Shown: positions 48,101 through 55,476, counted from the stretch's first letter. The stretch is 64,000 nucleotides of DNA from HGM04593 sp045636125 (GCA_045636125.1 JAZTWX010000010.1:124001-188000); one strand, 5' to 3'. Made by a program: numbers and translations. The notes: generated by a model not told the origin, from the letters alone.

Positions 48101-49621
48101 GGCGACGGCAGCTACCCCAACTATGTTCTCTATTCGGACAATTTTGGTGAGAGCTGGAACATTCTGGGCGGCACCGAAAATGGTATGTGCTGCTCGGCCG
48201 GTAACGAGACAAAGGTTGAAGAGCTCCCCAACGGCGACATTATGGTGAGTGTGCGCCGAGGCGGCGGCCGTTACTTCAACGTATTCAGCTTCACCGACAA
48301 GGCTGCCGGCGAGGGCTCTTGGGACAATGTTGCCAACAGTAATTTTGGAGCAAGCGACTGCAACGGCGAACTGTTGCGCATAGGCAACGTGCTATTGCAA
48401 TCGATTCCCAAGCGCGGTTACCAGGGCAAGGACCGCAGCAACGTAGCAATATATTATAAGGTGGTTGATGACAGCGACTACACCGCTGCCGAAATTGCAA
48501 CAGGCTGGCAGGAACTTCACCAGGTATCCTACATAGGCTCGGCCTACTCTACAATGGCACTCCTGCCCGACGGCAAACTTGCCTTCCTCTACGAGGAGGA
48601 CCCCGACAATGGTACTTTTGCCTACAATATTGTATATGTTCCCCTCGATTTAAGAGAGATTATGCCCGCCGAGGTTTATGCCGCTGCGTTCCCCACTCCT
48701 GCAACCGGAAAATTCTACCGTTTCAAAGGAAAAGCTTCGGGTAAATATATGAACGCTGCCAACCCTTATAACACAACATCGGGACAAATGTCAATGATTG
48801 CCGAGGGAACAACAGCCACAACAATTTTCTACCTGACAGAGGCCAGCAAAATGCTCAGTTACAGCGAAGGTACTTACACCAACGGCACACGTTGCATTGG
48901 AGGAGTGGGCGCTGCAAACGGACAGACAATATCTTTCCTCGACGGCGAAGATGGTTACTGGACCCTTTACAGTAATTACAGCGGCGAGGCAAAATATGTA
49001 TATGACAACAGCAACAGAGTCGACCGCAATACAACATACGCACCCAAATACTGCGACTGGGAAGTTATTGAGGTGAAAGAGCTCCCCGTATCCATAGGCA
49101 CTGTGGGATATTCAACCCTCTACGCTCCCGTGGCACTGGAAATTCCCGCCGGGGTTACAGCCTACACAGCTGTGCGCAATGGAGAATATATAGACCTCAC
49201 AGCCATCGAAGGTGGTGTAATTCCGCCCTCAACAGCGGTGGTATTGAAAGGAGCAGAGGGCACACATAATTTTGCAATCACTGACAGCGACGATATAAAC
49301 AGCGATAATATTCTCAACGGCACATTTGAAAAAGTTGCCACAAGCAGCATTGAAAACCCCTATACATTGCAAACCGACGGAACTGCCACCAATGGCATTA
49401 TTCTGCGCAAGTATAATGGCAGCTATATTAATGGTTTCAAAATGTATGTGAGCATGAACGAAACACTCGAGAGCCTCGATTTTCGCTTACCAGGTTTCAC
49501 CGGCATCGAAAAGGTTGAGACAACAAAGAGCAACGCTGCGATATACGACCTTTTCGGTCGTCCCGTTGCAAAGCCCGTCAAAGGCGTTTATGTGATAGAT
49601 GGTAAAAAGGTAATATTTTAA
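42158..49621 (+). CDS. Secreted beta-hexosaminidase (GH20) - sialidase fusion, multi-domain
   Basis: A 2487-residue exported glycosidase. In order: signal peptide (1-23); GH20 N-terminal domain (about 25-145); GH20 catalytic barrel (about 150-470) with the catalytic pair Asp293-Glu294 in HIGADEE and MPGHSAAF before it; a GH20-associated region to about 690; a FIVAR-like helical stretch (about 690-765); a trefoil-like domain (about 765-910); a LamG-like domain (about 915-1105); an F5/8C/CBM32-like domain (about 1110-1285); further trefoil-like and InlB-like (YKFDGFYSD) parts; then a sialidase propeller (about 1800-2170) with YRIPAL, SDYR, a VDDGDTWE and SDNFGESW Asp boxes, VEELPNG, KDRSNVAIYY and the Tyr in GSAYSTM. 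All catalytic sialidase residues look present. The end (IYDLFGRPV...KGVYVIDGKKVIF) resembles a type IX secretion sorting tail. Probably removes terminal sialic acid and GlcNAc/GalNAc from host mucins or N-glycans. Confidence 0.9.
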   Translation: MKHFLTATLVALMMALLPETVEAKVTHLLPKPHVVNETKGTPFALNRPVTIVDATGCELLREFFTTNGCDIVDDGGAAVNVQLVNSIDGAYDYELDGFDNEAYTITVTGDAINITAVKPIGVIRAAQTLAQLAEGYEKGAEAIEAVEIKDWAAFKLRGYMHDVGRSFISVDELKKHIELLSRFKVNCFHWHFTENQAWRLEIEGYPQLTADTSMTRFAGKYYTQAQCREVAAVAKKHGVIIIPEIDMPGHSAAFKRAMGYSMQTDEGVKVLQTVLTQVAAIFPDAPYIHIGADEETITYPNFLKIMTDTIHNLNRKAVVWNPIAGVDVGSTEAEMTQMWSSSGRKIAGKANIDCRYNYTNHFDVFADVVGIYRSNIYYVEKGNSEVAGTISAYWNDRKTPTETDIIKQNNMYANVIASAERAWIGGGKQYIEVGGTMLPNSGEEFDEFADWERRFLFHKANSLKNEPIPYVKQTNVRWRITDAFPNGGNASAVFPPEEEGLSTSTALMDESFTHNGTTYYTGMATGAGIYLRHTWGNNIMPTYYGSTNHSNATAYAWTFVYSPTAQTVGAQIEFQNYGRSEKDKAPDNGNWDRKGSNIWINGERVNPPTWANAGKSIDNEADLLNENFTAREPITVNLKEGWNKVFIKLPYVNANGVRLNKWMFTCVFTDPTGKNAVENLIYSPNQCMDDATEQVAAKISEMKRDRGAYIGTAVGLWPASAATAIDAKIAEVEASYSTTMTAEQRAAQVAELTTAWASFTASLTNDNMNKPVSGNYYKMYTPLRGNRYSTGNGADAAITGPTEANTKASMWKFEARTDGSYNIINLADGTYISPASNNNTALKTVTDTPSAGWTIKKAETTGNVIVVSGSAQFNQQKDGNFHLLNWGSGTNTTDEGCQYSLIDVTESIPPQPFVKIEGTGSQSYPYAIDATLAAKVFTKDNITIAVDVTMPASLANNTRYAIVCAADPTQAATGATKTNSPYIAYGLNGSNPAYLASSNGGDKFTYRDFSVAASTNYKLVYVIDKTNQQLNIYVNGELKSTAQYPNSGYELQSFSNFASNANAKIYVGAGVVNSTTSWDAFAGQVRSVQFFDEVLTAEKISQLEYPISSEDILLNEAATANSSLNVFGLQRFYGLVQNAGTGIAGDGQFICNYPASTSQESGNAYANLIDGKYATFFHSGYSGTIGTGSHYLQANLNKGVKKFRFYFKKREQNNNNRPTKITIEGSNDNSTWNGIKVISSGFPTDASVLDYFSEAITTETAYKYIRFTINNTNGGTVFYTFSEFYILPDNAKVAETFDAVRAYRAGATVETATALNSVYAWNKGLSEGSPIAGAEHYIYADTYKDGAFLNRFLYNNGGSLALNTQLSKGNNSYIWTAAVEEDGKYNFKNKAGKYLAHKGMSDNKHNFTVAASTRHAGVTLHTQGSNYFVIKNADGGFDQSSTTYDQTSTNYCTDFVFVPVDAYTGNTLTIVSNVAGAAATYSWNGVEFTGNAMFNSDEEVTTPALAVVSHNSTYKFDGFYSDAAYTQPIGELAELNADKTIYAKFSLDIFSAVYGDKMVRVRMYNDKNYTAGVASSSNGAAGTTQTASLDSEKEVWYFVGAADGFKLQNKAAGENYALNVANTSEATAATLVAAANATTWKIVEKDGGYAIVPSGNTGMTLNAYGGKGYNIKLYGAGDTGGWWNFEVLGQLTMNFTVEGTQPLPTNTRVAEVEYSYDGTAANAIIKDGEASKVFYLPVGAKFTLSQPWLYHGYLHNGFFNGDAAEATTFTNYPLPADGLTINAKYTVDTDNKYQYLYWYRNEATNAPYRIPALTVTKSGKVIAISDYRTCGDDIGMGEVDIMFRRSTESYNDWDGISWTDEDFVANGQGGNTNVFNVGFGDAAVVSDRESNKTLVMAVAGKQRFNWASSTSHNSMARIVTVDDGDTWEISDVTNDFMIEDDALFPTAYSMFFTSGRILQSSYKKEGADYYRLYSAIVLNDNGDGSYPNYVLYSDNFGESWNILGGTENGMCCSAGNETKVEELPNGDIMVSVRRGGGRYFNVFSFTDKAAGEGSWDNVANSNFGASDCNGELLRIGNVLLQSIPKRGYQGKDRSNVAIYYKVVDDSDYTAAEIATGWQELHQVSYIGSAYSTMALLPDGKLAFLYEEDPDNGTFAYNIVYVPLDLREIMPAEVYAAAFPTPATGKFYRFKGKASGKYMNAANPYNTTSGQMSMIAEGTTATTIFYLTEASKMLSYSEGTYTNGTRCIGGVGAANGQTISFLDGEDGYWTLYSNYSGEAKYVYDNSNRVDRNTTYAPKYCDWEVIEVKELPVSIGTVGYSTLYAPVALEIPAGVTAYTAVRNGEYIDLTAIEGGVIPPSTAVVLKGAEGTHNFAITDSDDINSDNILNGTFEKVATSSIENPYTLQTDGTATNGIILRKYNGSYINGFKMYVSMNETLESLDFRLPGFTGIEKVETTKSNAAIYDLFGRPVAKPVKGVYVIDGKKVIF

Positions 49622-49634
49622 TTGAATATTGATT

Positions 49635-49799
49635 ATGAAGAAATATATTTCCCCCGCTGCGGAGGTTGCAAAAGTTGAATGTACCACCACAATTGCTACG
49701 GGCAGCGTGAAGATAAAAATTGACACAACAAGCCAGGCAGGTGACGAACAGTTGCAGAACAGACAACAAGGCGACTGGGGTAACCTCTGGCGCAAATAA
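49635..49799 (+). CDS. Small ORF of 54 residues after the giant glycosidase
   Basis: Starts ATG at 49635, 13 bases after the upstream stop, and ends at 49799 immediately before a terminator. It begins MKKYISPAAEVAKVECTTTI and is hydrophilic afterwards, ending QQGDWGNLWRK. Short proteins of the form MKKYI(S/T)P..EV are common in Bacteroidales, often cotranscribed with secreted proteins, but have no known function. Position between gene and terminator supports translation. Confidence 0.6.
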   Translation: MKKYISPAAEVAKVECTTTIATGSVKIKIDTTSQAGDEQLQNRQQGDWGNLWRK

Positions 49800-49800
49800 T

Positions 49801-49838
49801 AAAAAATGAAGTGAACCCCGAGGTTCACTTCATTTTTT
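49801..49838 (+). terminator. Strong intrinsic terminator
   Basis: AAAAAATGAAGTGAACC (49801-49817), loop CCGA, then the exact complement through 49838 ending in six T. A-rich and T-rich ends make it work in both directions. Confidence 0.92.
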
Positions 49839-49849
49839 ATTATTCGACA

Positions 49850-50269
49850 GCGCACGCAGCAATTAGTCGCGGGGAGCAGCGACGCAGTTGATGCACCGCG
49901 GGTTGCGAAAAGCGGGGGCTGTCAAATAATCACAAAAAACGCAAAGCGCACGCAGCAATTAGTCGCGGGGAGCAGCGACGCAGTTGATGCACCGCGGGTT
50001 GCGAAAAGCGGGGGCTGTCAAATAATCACAAAAATTGCAAAGCGCACGCAGCAATTAGTCGCGGGAGCAGCGACGCAGTTGATGCACCGCGGGTTGCGAA
50101 AAGCGGGGGCTGTCAAATAATCACAAAAAACGCAAAGCGCACGCAGCAATTAGTCGCGGGGAGCAGCAACGCAGTTGATGCACCGCGGGTTGCGAAAAGC
50201 GGGAGCTGTCAAATAATCACAAAAATTGCAAAGCGCACGCAGCAATTAGTCGCGGGGAGCAGCAACGCA
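49850..50269 (+). repeat. 96-bp tandem repeat array, 4.4 copies
   Basis: Units start at 49850, 49946, 50042, 50137 and 50233; the third is 95 bases (one G lost from a G-run) and the fifth stops after 37. Each begins GCGCACGCAGCAATTAGTCG. Copies 1 and 3 end with AACGCAAA, copies 2 and 4 with ATTGCAAA; copies 1-3 have GCGACG and copies 4-5 GCAACG. Contains GTCGC...GCGAC arms. One plus-strand frame is open through copies 1 and 2 but has no start codon and shifts in copy 3. It fills the gap of about 500 bases before 50344 and has no unique spacers, so it is not CRISPR. Confidence 0.95.
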
Positions 50270-50287
50270 ATAAAAAACAATTTTTGC

Positions 50288-50319
50288 TTTGCATTTGAAA
50301 AAGCTAATCACTATCTTCG
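50288..50319 (+). promoter_or_regulatory. Possible promoter of the 50344 gene
   Basis: TTTG at 50288-50291 and TATCTTCG at 50312-50319 (one mismatch to TAnnTTTG), spacing 20, 24 bases before the start. It lies just after the tandem array. Confidence 0.45.
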
Positions 50320-50343
50320 CAGTAGCAGGAAAAACAAAAGACT

Positions 50344-51009
50344 ATGCTCAAAAAAATAACATCACCCATAGCTGTGGCCGCGCTACTGCTCGCAGCGGGA
50401 GCAACGGCAATACCCACAGCCATCGGCATGGGAGCAACCGACAGCACCGCGGGAAACGACTTTTTGTTACAGGCAACGGGGTTCTTCACTCTTGGAGCCG
50501 TTGCTACAGTGTTTCTGTATATATTCAAAATCTGGCGGTGGAAACACTTTGCACAGATTTCCGTTCCAGGCCGTTGGTGGCTGCTGCTCATTCTTAACAG
50601 CGCAACCGCCGCACTCATCCCCGGCGCGTGGGGCCATTTGAGACTTATTGCCACCCTCTACCCCGAGCTTCTCAACAGCGAGACTATGGGCTTTGCTTTC
50701 CTGGGCGCAGTGAGCCTCACACTTTTTGCATTCATAATAACAAATTTACTGTTCTTTGCCGCGCAGCCCCACACATTGCTGCCCGCAAAAATGGCCTTGC
50801 GTTACAGCGACTCATCGAAAGAGCTTAACGCGTGGCGCGTGGTGCTTGCTCCGATGCTTTTTGCCGACCTTGTATTCCTTTCGATATGCGTGAACACAGG
50901 CGCCGTAACAGGCATTATCGCAGCAGTGGTATATGCCTATGTGCTTTTCGCCCTGCACGCAGGAAAAATTGCGTGGAAAGAGGAGCGCAAGAACAAGGAG
51001 ATAAAATAA
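50344..51009 (+). CDS. Unidentified inner-membrane protein
   Basis: A 221-residue protein with about six hydrophobic segments (roughly 10-30, 42-60, 78-96, 115-140, 165-185, 188-208) and a very basic C-terminus (KIAWKEERKNKEIK). No known motif. It is followed 11 bases later by a secreted protein gene and probably forms a two-gene unit with it. Function unknown. Confidence 0.7.
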   Translation: MLKKITSPIAVAALLLAAGATAIPTAIGMGATDSTAGNDFLLQATGFFTLGAVATVFLYIFKIWRWKHFAQISVPGRWWLLLILNSATAALIPGAWGHLRLIATLYPELLNSETMGFAFLGAVSLTLFAFIITNLLFFAAQPHTLLPAKMALRYSDSSKELNAWRVVLAPMLFADLVFLSICVNTGAVTGIIAAVVYAYVLFALHAGKIAWKEERKNKEIK

Positions 51010-51020
51010 TCGCATTTATT

Positions 51021-52055
51021 ATGAAAAAAATCGCATTTATCGTTGCATTTGCTTTTGCTGTGCTGCCCGCATTTTCGCAGGAAGAAAAGGCAGTACAAGC
51101 CTTTTTGGAAAGCATTTACAACAAGGTGGCCGATGCAAGGAACAACAATGGCGATTACGAGACACTTGTGGAGAAGCATTGCTCGCGCAAAATCCGCCTA
51201 TATTATGGCGAGGCACGCCGATGGGAGGAGAAAGCATGCGAATGTATGCTACACTCCGGTAGCGGCGCATATGACCTTTTCATCGGCAGCCAGGACTATT
51301 TCGACAGCATAAAGTTCGGCATAAGCGATGTTAAGAAAGCAGCCGATAACAACCTGTACACAGCCACCGTGGCGGCACATTTCCATTGCGAGGCATACGA
51401 GGTAAAGGAGTGGGAAACGCAACGCACCGTTTTTGTAATAAACGAAGGTGGCGAGTGGCGCATTGCCGATTTTCAATCACCGAACGAGACAAGCGACCTT
51501 AATTTTATGATTGAGGAACTGCCACGTTACATTGAGGCTCAAATAACAAGCGACAGCGCAATGATAGCAACCCGCCTGAAAACAATTTATAAGGAGGTGG
51601 CCCGCATTGCACACAGCGCCCACCCGAACACCGCTGCATTGAACGATAAATACCTGTCACAGCAATTAAAAAAGCTAAGCAGCGAAATAAGCTATTGGGA
51701 AGAGAAACTGGGCGAAATGATTATAGGCAAGGATTGCTGGATTCGCACGCAGGACTGGGATAGTATAGAGTATAGCATATCCAACGTAAAAATCACAAGC
51801 CCCTCGAAAGCCACAGCCGATGTAACCGCGACATACATAATGCGCACACAGGCAGGCGGGCAAAAAAGCAGAGGCAAAACACAGCTGAACCTTGTTTACG
51901 AAAACGGCGATTGGTTTATAGACGACTTTACCGATTACTACGACAACAACGCACTATACAAATGGAGCGACAGCGACGAGTACAAGCAAGGGATATTGGA
52001 AACCGTGAAATCGCTCGACGGATATACAGACCATTTGATTGAAAACGAACAATAA
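51021..52055 (+). CDS. Secreted protein with two NTF2-like (DUF3828-like) repeats
   Basis: A 344-residue exported protein: signal peptide MKKIAFIVAFAFAVLPAFSQ with no lipobox, so probably periplasmic. The mature part has two copies of one fold: each has a helical start (AVQAFLESIYNKVADAR and MIATRLKTIYKEVARIA), a strand region (FGISDVKKA and YSISNVKIT) and an end like GGEWRIADF / NGDWFIDDF. This is the layout of DUF3828/NTF2-like domains. The frame opens 63 codons earlier inside the preceding gene, but the signal peptide decides for the ATG at 51021. Role unknown. Confidence 0.75.
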   Translation: MKKIAFIVAFAFAVLPAFSQEEKAVQAFLESIYNKVADARNNNGDYETLVEKHCSRKIRLYYGEARRWEEKACECMLHSGSGAYDLFIGSQDYFDSIKFGISDVKKAADNNLYTATVAAHFHCEAYEVKEWETQRTVFVINEGGEWRIADFQSPNETSDLNFMIEELPRYIEAQITSDSAMIATRLKTIYKEVARIAHSAHPNTAALNDKYLSQQLKKLSSEISYWEEKLGEMIIGKDCWIRTQDWDSIEYSISNVKITSPSKATADVTATYIMRTQAGGQKSRGKTQLNLVYENGDWFIDDFTDYYDNNALYKWSDSDEYKQGILETVKSLDGYTDHLIENEQ

Positions 52056-52067
52056 AAAACAATAATT

Positions 52068-53423
52068 ATGTACGACATTGCAATCATAGGCGGTGGCCCG
52101 GCCGGATATGTGGCAGCCGAAAATGCGGGAGCAAAAGGGTTAAAGACCATTCTTTTCGAAAAAAAGGAACTGGGCGGCGTGTGCCTCAACGAGGGGTGCA
52201 TACCCACAAAAACCCTGCTTTACAGCGCAAAGATGTATGAGCACGCGCAGGGCGGCAAAAAGTATGGAGTAACGGCCGAAAATGTCTTATTCGACTACAA
52301 GAAGATTGCCGACCGCAAGACAAAGGTTGTGCGCAAGCTGGTAGCCGGCATAAAGATGAAGATGGAGCTCAACAATGTGGAAGTCGTGCGCGGCAACGCT
52401 TTTATTGAAAGTGGCAACGAAAAGTGCATAAAAATCACTTGCGGCGAACAGAGCTACGAGACTGCACGCCTGCTCATCTGCACCGGCAGTGAGGCTTTTG
52501 TACCCCCAATTCCCGGTATCGACAGTAACGGGGCTGTACTCACCAACCGCGAGATTCTTGCACTCACCACAGCGCCCGAAAGCCTTGTGGTAATTGGCGG
52601 CGGAGTGATTGGTATGGAATTTGCAAGTTTCTACAACAGCCTGGGCATCCCCGTAACGGTAATTGAGATGCTGCCCGAAATTCTTGGGGGTATGGACAAG
52701 GAGATTTCCGAAATGTTGCGCGGCATATATGCAAAAAGAGGCGTGAAATTCTGCCTCGGCTGCAAGGTAACTGCAATAGAGGGCAACACCGTACACTACA
52801 CCGACAGCGAGGGCAACGCACTCACCGCAGAGGGCGACAAAATACTTGTGAGCGTGGGACGCAGAGCCGTGACAAAAGGCTTTGGCCTGGAAAACATTGC
52901 AGTGGAGGCCGACCGTGGGATAAAGGTAAACGGGCATATGCAGACAACAATGCCTAATGTTTATGCTGCGGGCGATGTTACAGGTTTTTCGCTGCTCGCA
53001 CACACCGCAAGCCGCGAGGCGGAGGTTGCTGTGAATCACATTCTTGGCAAAGAGGACAGGATGGAGTATAATGCAATTCCCGGCATTGTGTACACAAACC
53101 CCGAAGTGAGCAGCGTGGGAATGAGCGAGGAGCAGGCTGCCGCAGCAGGCATAGAGTACCGCATAAGCAAACTGCCTATGACCTATTCGGGCCGCTTTGT
53201 TGCCGAAAACGAGGGACAAATGGGACTTTGCAAAATTCTTACCGACAAGGAGGAGAAGATTATAGGCGTGCACATGCTGGGCAACCCGTCGGGCGAGTTC
53301 ATTTGCGCCGCTTGCGTGGCAATAACCAACGGCCTCACAGTGGAGAGCCTGCGCCGCACGGTGTTCCCTCACCCCACGGTGAGCGAGATTATTAAAGAGG
53401 GACTCTTCGGGCTCGGCGTATAA
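52068..53423 (+). CDS. lpdA: Dihydrolipoyl dehydrogenase
   Basis: FAD- and NAD-dependent oxidoreductase (E3) of 2-oxoacid dehydrogenase complexes and/or the glycine cleavage system, cytoplasmic. In 451 residues: FAD motif IIGGGPAGYVAAENA (6-20), redox-active cysteines in GGVCLNEGCIPTK (Cys39 and Cys44), NAD motif VIGGGVIGMEFASF (about 176-189), the second FAD motif with PNVYAAGDVTG, and the C-terminal catalytic VFPHPTVSE. Starts 12 bases after the preceding stop. No E1 or E2 gene is in the window. Confidence 0.93.
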   Translation: MYDIAIIGGGPAGYVAAENAGAKGLKTILFEKKELGGVCLNEGCIPTKTLLYSAKMYEHAQGGKKYGVTAENVLFDYKKIADRKTKVVRKLVAGIKMKMELNNVEVVRGNAFIESGNEKCIKITCGEQSYETARLLICTGSEAFVPPIPGIDSNGAVLTNREILALTTAPESLVVIGGGVIGMEFASFYNSLGIPVTVIEMLPEILGGMDKEISEMLRGIYAKRGVKFCLGCKVTAIEGNTVHYTDSEGNALTAEGDKILVSVGRRAVTKGFGLENIAVEADRGIKVNGHMQTTMPNVYAAGDVTGFSLLAHTASREAEVAVNHILGKEDRMEYNAIPGIVYTNPEVSSVGMSEEQAAAAGIEYRISKLPMTYSGRFVAENEGQMGLCKILTDKEEKIIGVHMLGNPSGEFICAACVAITNGLTVESLRRTVFPHPTVSEIIKEGLFGLGV

Positions 53424-53539
53424 CCGGCAAAGGCTTTTCAACAAATTTTATAAAAAAAGTGCCTAACAAAGGGGTAAATATTAGGTTTCTTCAATAAAAA
53501 GCCGTTCCTTTGTCGAACATTTGAAAGAATAATATAATT

Positions 53540-54841
53540 ATGAAAGAGATGAGGGTAAAACCCGCCAGCGGTAAGCTGGGTGTAATGTGCGTGGGCCTTG
53601 GAGCCGTAACCACAACAACCATTATTGGAGCATTGATGTCGCGCAAAGGCCTTTCGCGCCCCACAGGCTCGTTTGCCTGCGAGGGAATTATGCGCCTTGG
53701 ACGCGGAAAAGAGAAAATATACAAAGAAGTTAAAGATATTCTGCCCATTGCAACGCTCGACGACATTGTCTTCGGCGCTTGGGATTTGTACGAGGACGAT
53801 GCATACGACGCAGCCATAAAGGCCGGCGTACTGAAGCTGCAGGACATTGAGCCTGTAAAGGATGAGCTGAAGGCTATCCGCCCCTATAAGGCGCTCTTCG
53901 ACAAGAGCTACGCAACAAACATCGACGGCCCCAACGTGAAAAGCGGTGGCGGCCGTTGGGAACTCACCGAGCAATTGCGCGAGGACATACGCAGTTTCAA
54001 GGAGGAGAACAACTGCGACCGAGTGGTTGTAATATGGATAGCAAGCACCGAAAAATATATTCCCCGCGACGAACAGGTACACGGCAGCCTTGAAGCCTTT
54101 GAGGCAGCAATGAAGGCCGACGACACAGCCCGCATAGCACCCAGTATGTGCTACGCTTATGCGGCAATGCGCGAGGGTTGCCCCTTTGTGATGGGCGCGC
54201 CCAACCTCTGCATCGATATTCCCGCAATGTGGGAGCTTGCCGAGGAGACTAAAACCCCTATCACAGGAAAAGATTTCAAGAGCGGGCAGACAATGATGAA
54301 GACCGTGCTTGCACCCGCATTCTTCACCCGTCAGCTGGGCGTTACAGGCTGGTTCTCGACCAATATTCTGGGCAACCGCGACGGCGTAGTGCTCGACAAC
54401 CCCGAGAATTTCGAGACAAAGCGCCGCAGCAAGACATCGGCTCTCGACAGCATCCTCGACAGCGACGTCTACCCCGACCTATATTCCGACATTTACCACA
54501 AGGTGAGAATAAACTACTACCCTCCCCGTGGCGACGAGAAAGAGAGCTGGGACAACATTGACATTTTCGGTTGGATGGGCTACCCTATGACAATAAAGGT
54601 AAATTTCCTCTGCCGCGACTCCATTCTTGCAGCACCCCTTGTGCTCGACCTCATTCTCTTCAGCGACATTGCGCTGCGCGCAGGCGAGTACGGCATACAG
54701 GAGTTTATGTCGTTCTATTGCAAGGCACCGATGCACAAGGATGGCGAGAGACCGGTGCACGACCTTTTCAAGCAGTTTGCAATGCTCAAGAACAAGATAA
54801 GAGAGCTTGCAGGCTACGAAGCCGACCAGGAACTCGACTAA
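53540..54841 (+). CDS. Inositol-3-phosphate synthase
   Basis: NAD-dependent enzyme converting glucose 6-phosphate to 1D-myo-inositol 3-phosphate. In 433 residues: NAD-binding VMCVGLGAVTTTTIIGALMS (about 15-34), then NIDGPNVKSGG, YAAMREGCPFVMGAPNL and DFKSGQTMMKTVLAPAFFTR, the conserved core with substrate-binding Lys. In Bacteroides this enzyme feeds inositol sphingolipid and phosphatidylinositol synthesis; the partner genes are not adjacent here. A 116-base gap before and a strong terminator after make it a single-gene unit. Confidence 0.93.
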   Translation: MKEMRVKPASGKLGVMCVGLGAVTTTTIIGALMSRKGLSRPTGSFACEGIMRLGRGKEKIYKEVKDILPIATLDDIVFGAWDLYEDDAYDAAIKAGVLKLQDIEPVKDELKAIRPYKALFDKSYATNIDGPNVKSGGGRWELTEQLREDIRSFKEENNCDRVVVIWIASTEKYIPRDEQVHGSLEAFEAAMKADDTARIAPSMCYAYAAMREGCPFVMGAPNLCIDIPAMWELAEETKTPITGKDFKSGQTMMKTVLAPAFFTRQLGVTGWFSTNILGNRDGVVLDNPENFETKRRSKTSALDSILDSDVYPDLYSDIYHKVRINYYPPRGDEKESWDNIDIFGWMGYPMTIKVNFLCRDSILAAPLVLDLILFSDIALRAGEYGIQEFMSFYCKAPMHKDGERPVHDLFKQFAMLKNKIRELAGYEADQELD

Positions 54842-54849
54842 AAACCCAC

Positions 54850-54887
54850 AAAAAATATGCAACAAGCCGGCTTGTTGCATATTTTTT
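54850..54887 (+). terminator. Strong intrinsic terminator after inositol-phosphate synthase
   Basis: AAAAAATATGCAACAAGCC (54850-54868) is perfectly complementary to 54869-54887, which ends in six T. Separates this gene from the arginine operon. Confidence 0.92.
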
Positions 54888-54926
54888 ACTGTTTTATTGC
54901 TCTTTATTGCAAAAAACAGCTATTTT

Positions 54927-54959
54927 ATTATGCATAATTGTGTAAATATACTACTTTTG
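54927..54959 (+). promoter_or_regulatory. Probable arginine-operon promoter and ARG-box operator
   Basis: TACTTTTG at 54952-54959 is a -7 box 27 bases before argR. Immediately upstream, ATTATGCATAAT (54927-54938) is a perfect palindrome in an A/T-rich setting, similar to ARG boxes bound by ArgR hexamers, and it occupies the space where the -33 element would be. Autoregulation by ArgR with arginine is the likely purpose. Confidence 0.6.
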
Positions 54960-54985
54960 CACCTCGCAAGAATAAATATACAATT

Positions 54986-55468
54986 ATGAAAGTAAAAAAC
55001 TCACGTCTCGACGCAATTCGCCTCATACTATCGACACAGGAGATAGGTAGCCAGGAGGAGTTGCTCGCCGAGCTTGCAAAAGAAGGATTCAAGCTCACAC
55101 AGGCCACCCTCTCGCGCGACCTGCACCAGCTGCGCGTGGTAAAGAGCGTGGGCGTAAAAGGGCGTTACCGATATATTCTCACCCGTCCGCACCAGTACCG
55201 CCACGAAGGTACAAGCGGCGAAATGCGCCCAGTAACCCCCGCACAGGAGGCAAACGGATTTTTATCGATTAAATTTTCGGGCAATATAGCTGTGATACAC
55301 ACAAAACCCAGCTATGCAAGCACCCTTGCCTACCACATAGACAATTATGAATTCCCCGAAATAATAGGCACCATTGCCGGCGACGACACTGTGATGATGA
55401 TTATTGCCGAAGAGGCTACACGCGGCGCCGTATTGAGAGCATTAAGAACAATAATACCTAACATCTGA
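54986..55468 (+). CDS. argR: Arginine repressor ArgR
   Basis: Arginine-dependent transcription regulator, 160 residues. The N-terminal winged helix (about 1-72) contains EIGSQEELLAELAKEGFKLT and the recognition helix QATLSRDLHQL; the C-terminal hexamerisation and arginine-binding domain shows GTIAGDDTVMMI (about 132-143) and a run with LRTI. The open frame begins 16 codons earlier, within the -7 box, so I chose the ATG at 54986. It leads the arginine operon with 8 bases to the next gene. Confidence 0.93.
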   Translation: MKVKNSRLDAIRLILSTQEIGSQEELLAELAKEGFKLTQATLSRDLHQLRVVKSVGVKGRYRYILTRPHQYRHEGTSGEMRPVTPAQEANGFLSIKFSGNIAVIHTKPSYASTLAYHIDNYEFPEIIGTIAGDDTVMMIIAEEATRGAVLRALRTIIPNI

Positions 55469-55476
55469 TATAGAAA

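Noticed and set aside
49851..50041. Repeat protein encoded by the 96-bp units (32-residue repeat frame)
   Set aside because: The frame has no start codon after the upstream stop, and the third unit has a one-base deletion that shifts it.
49850..50269. CRISPR array
   Set aside because: Whole 96-base units repeat back to back without unique spacers, and no cas genes are nearby.
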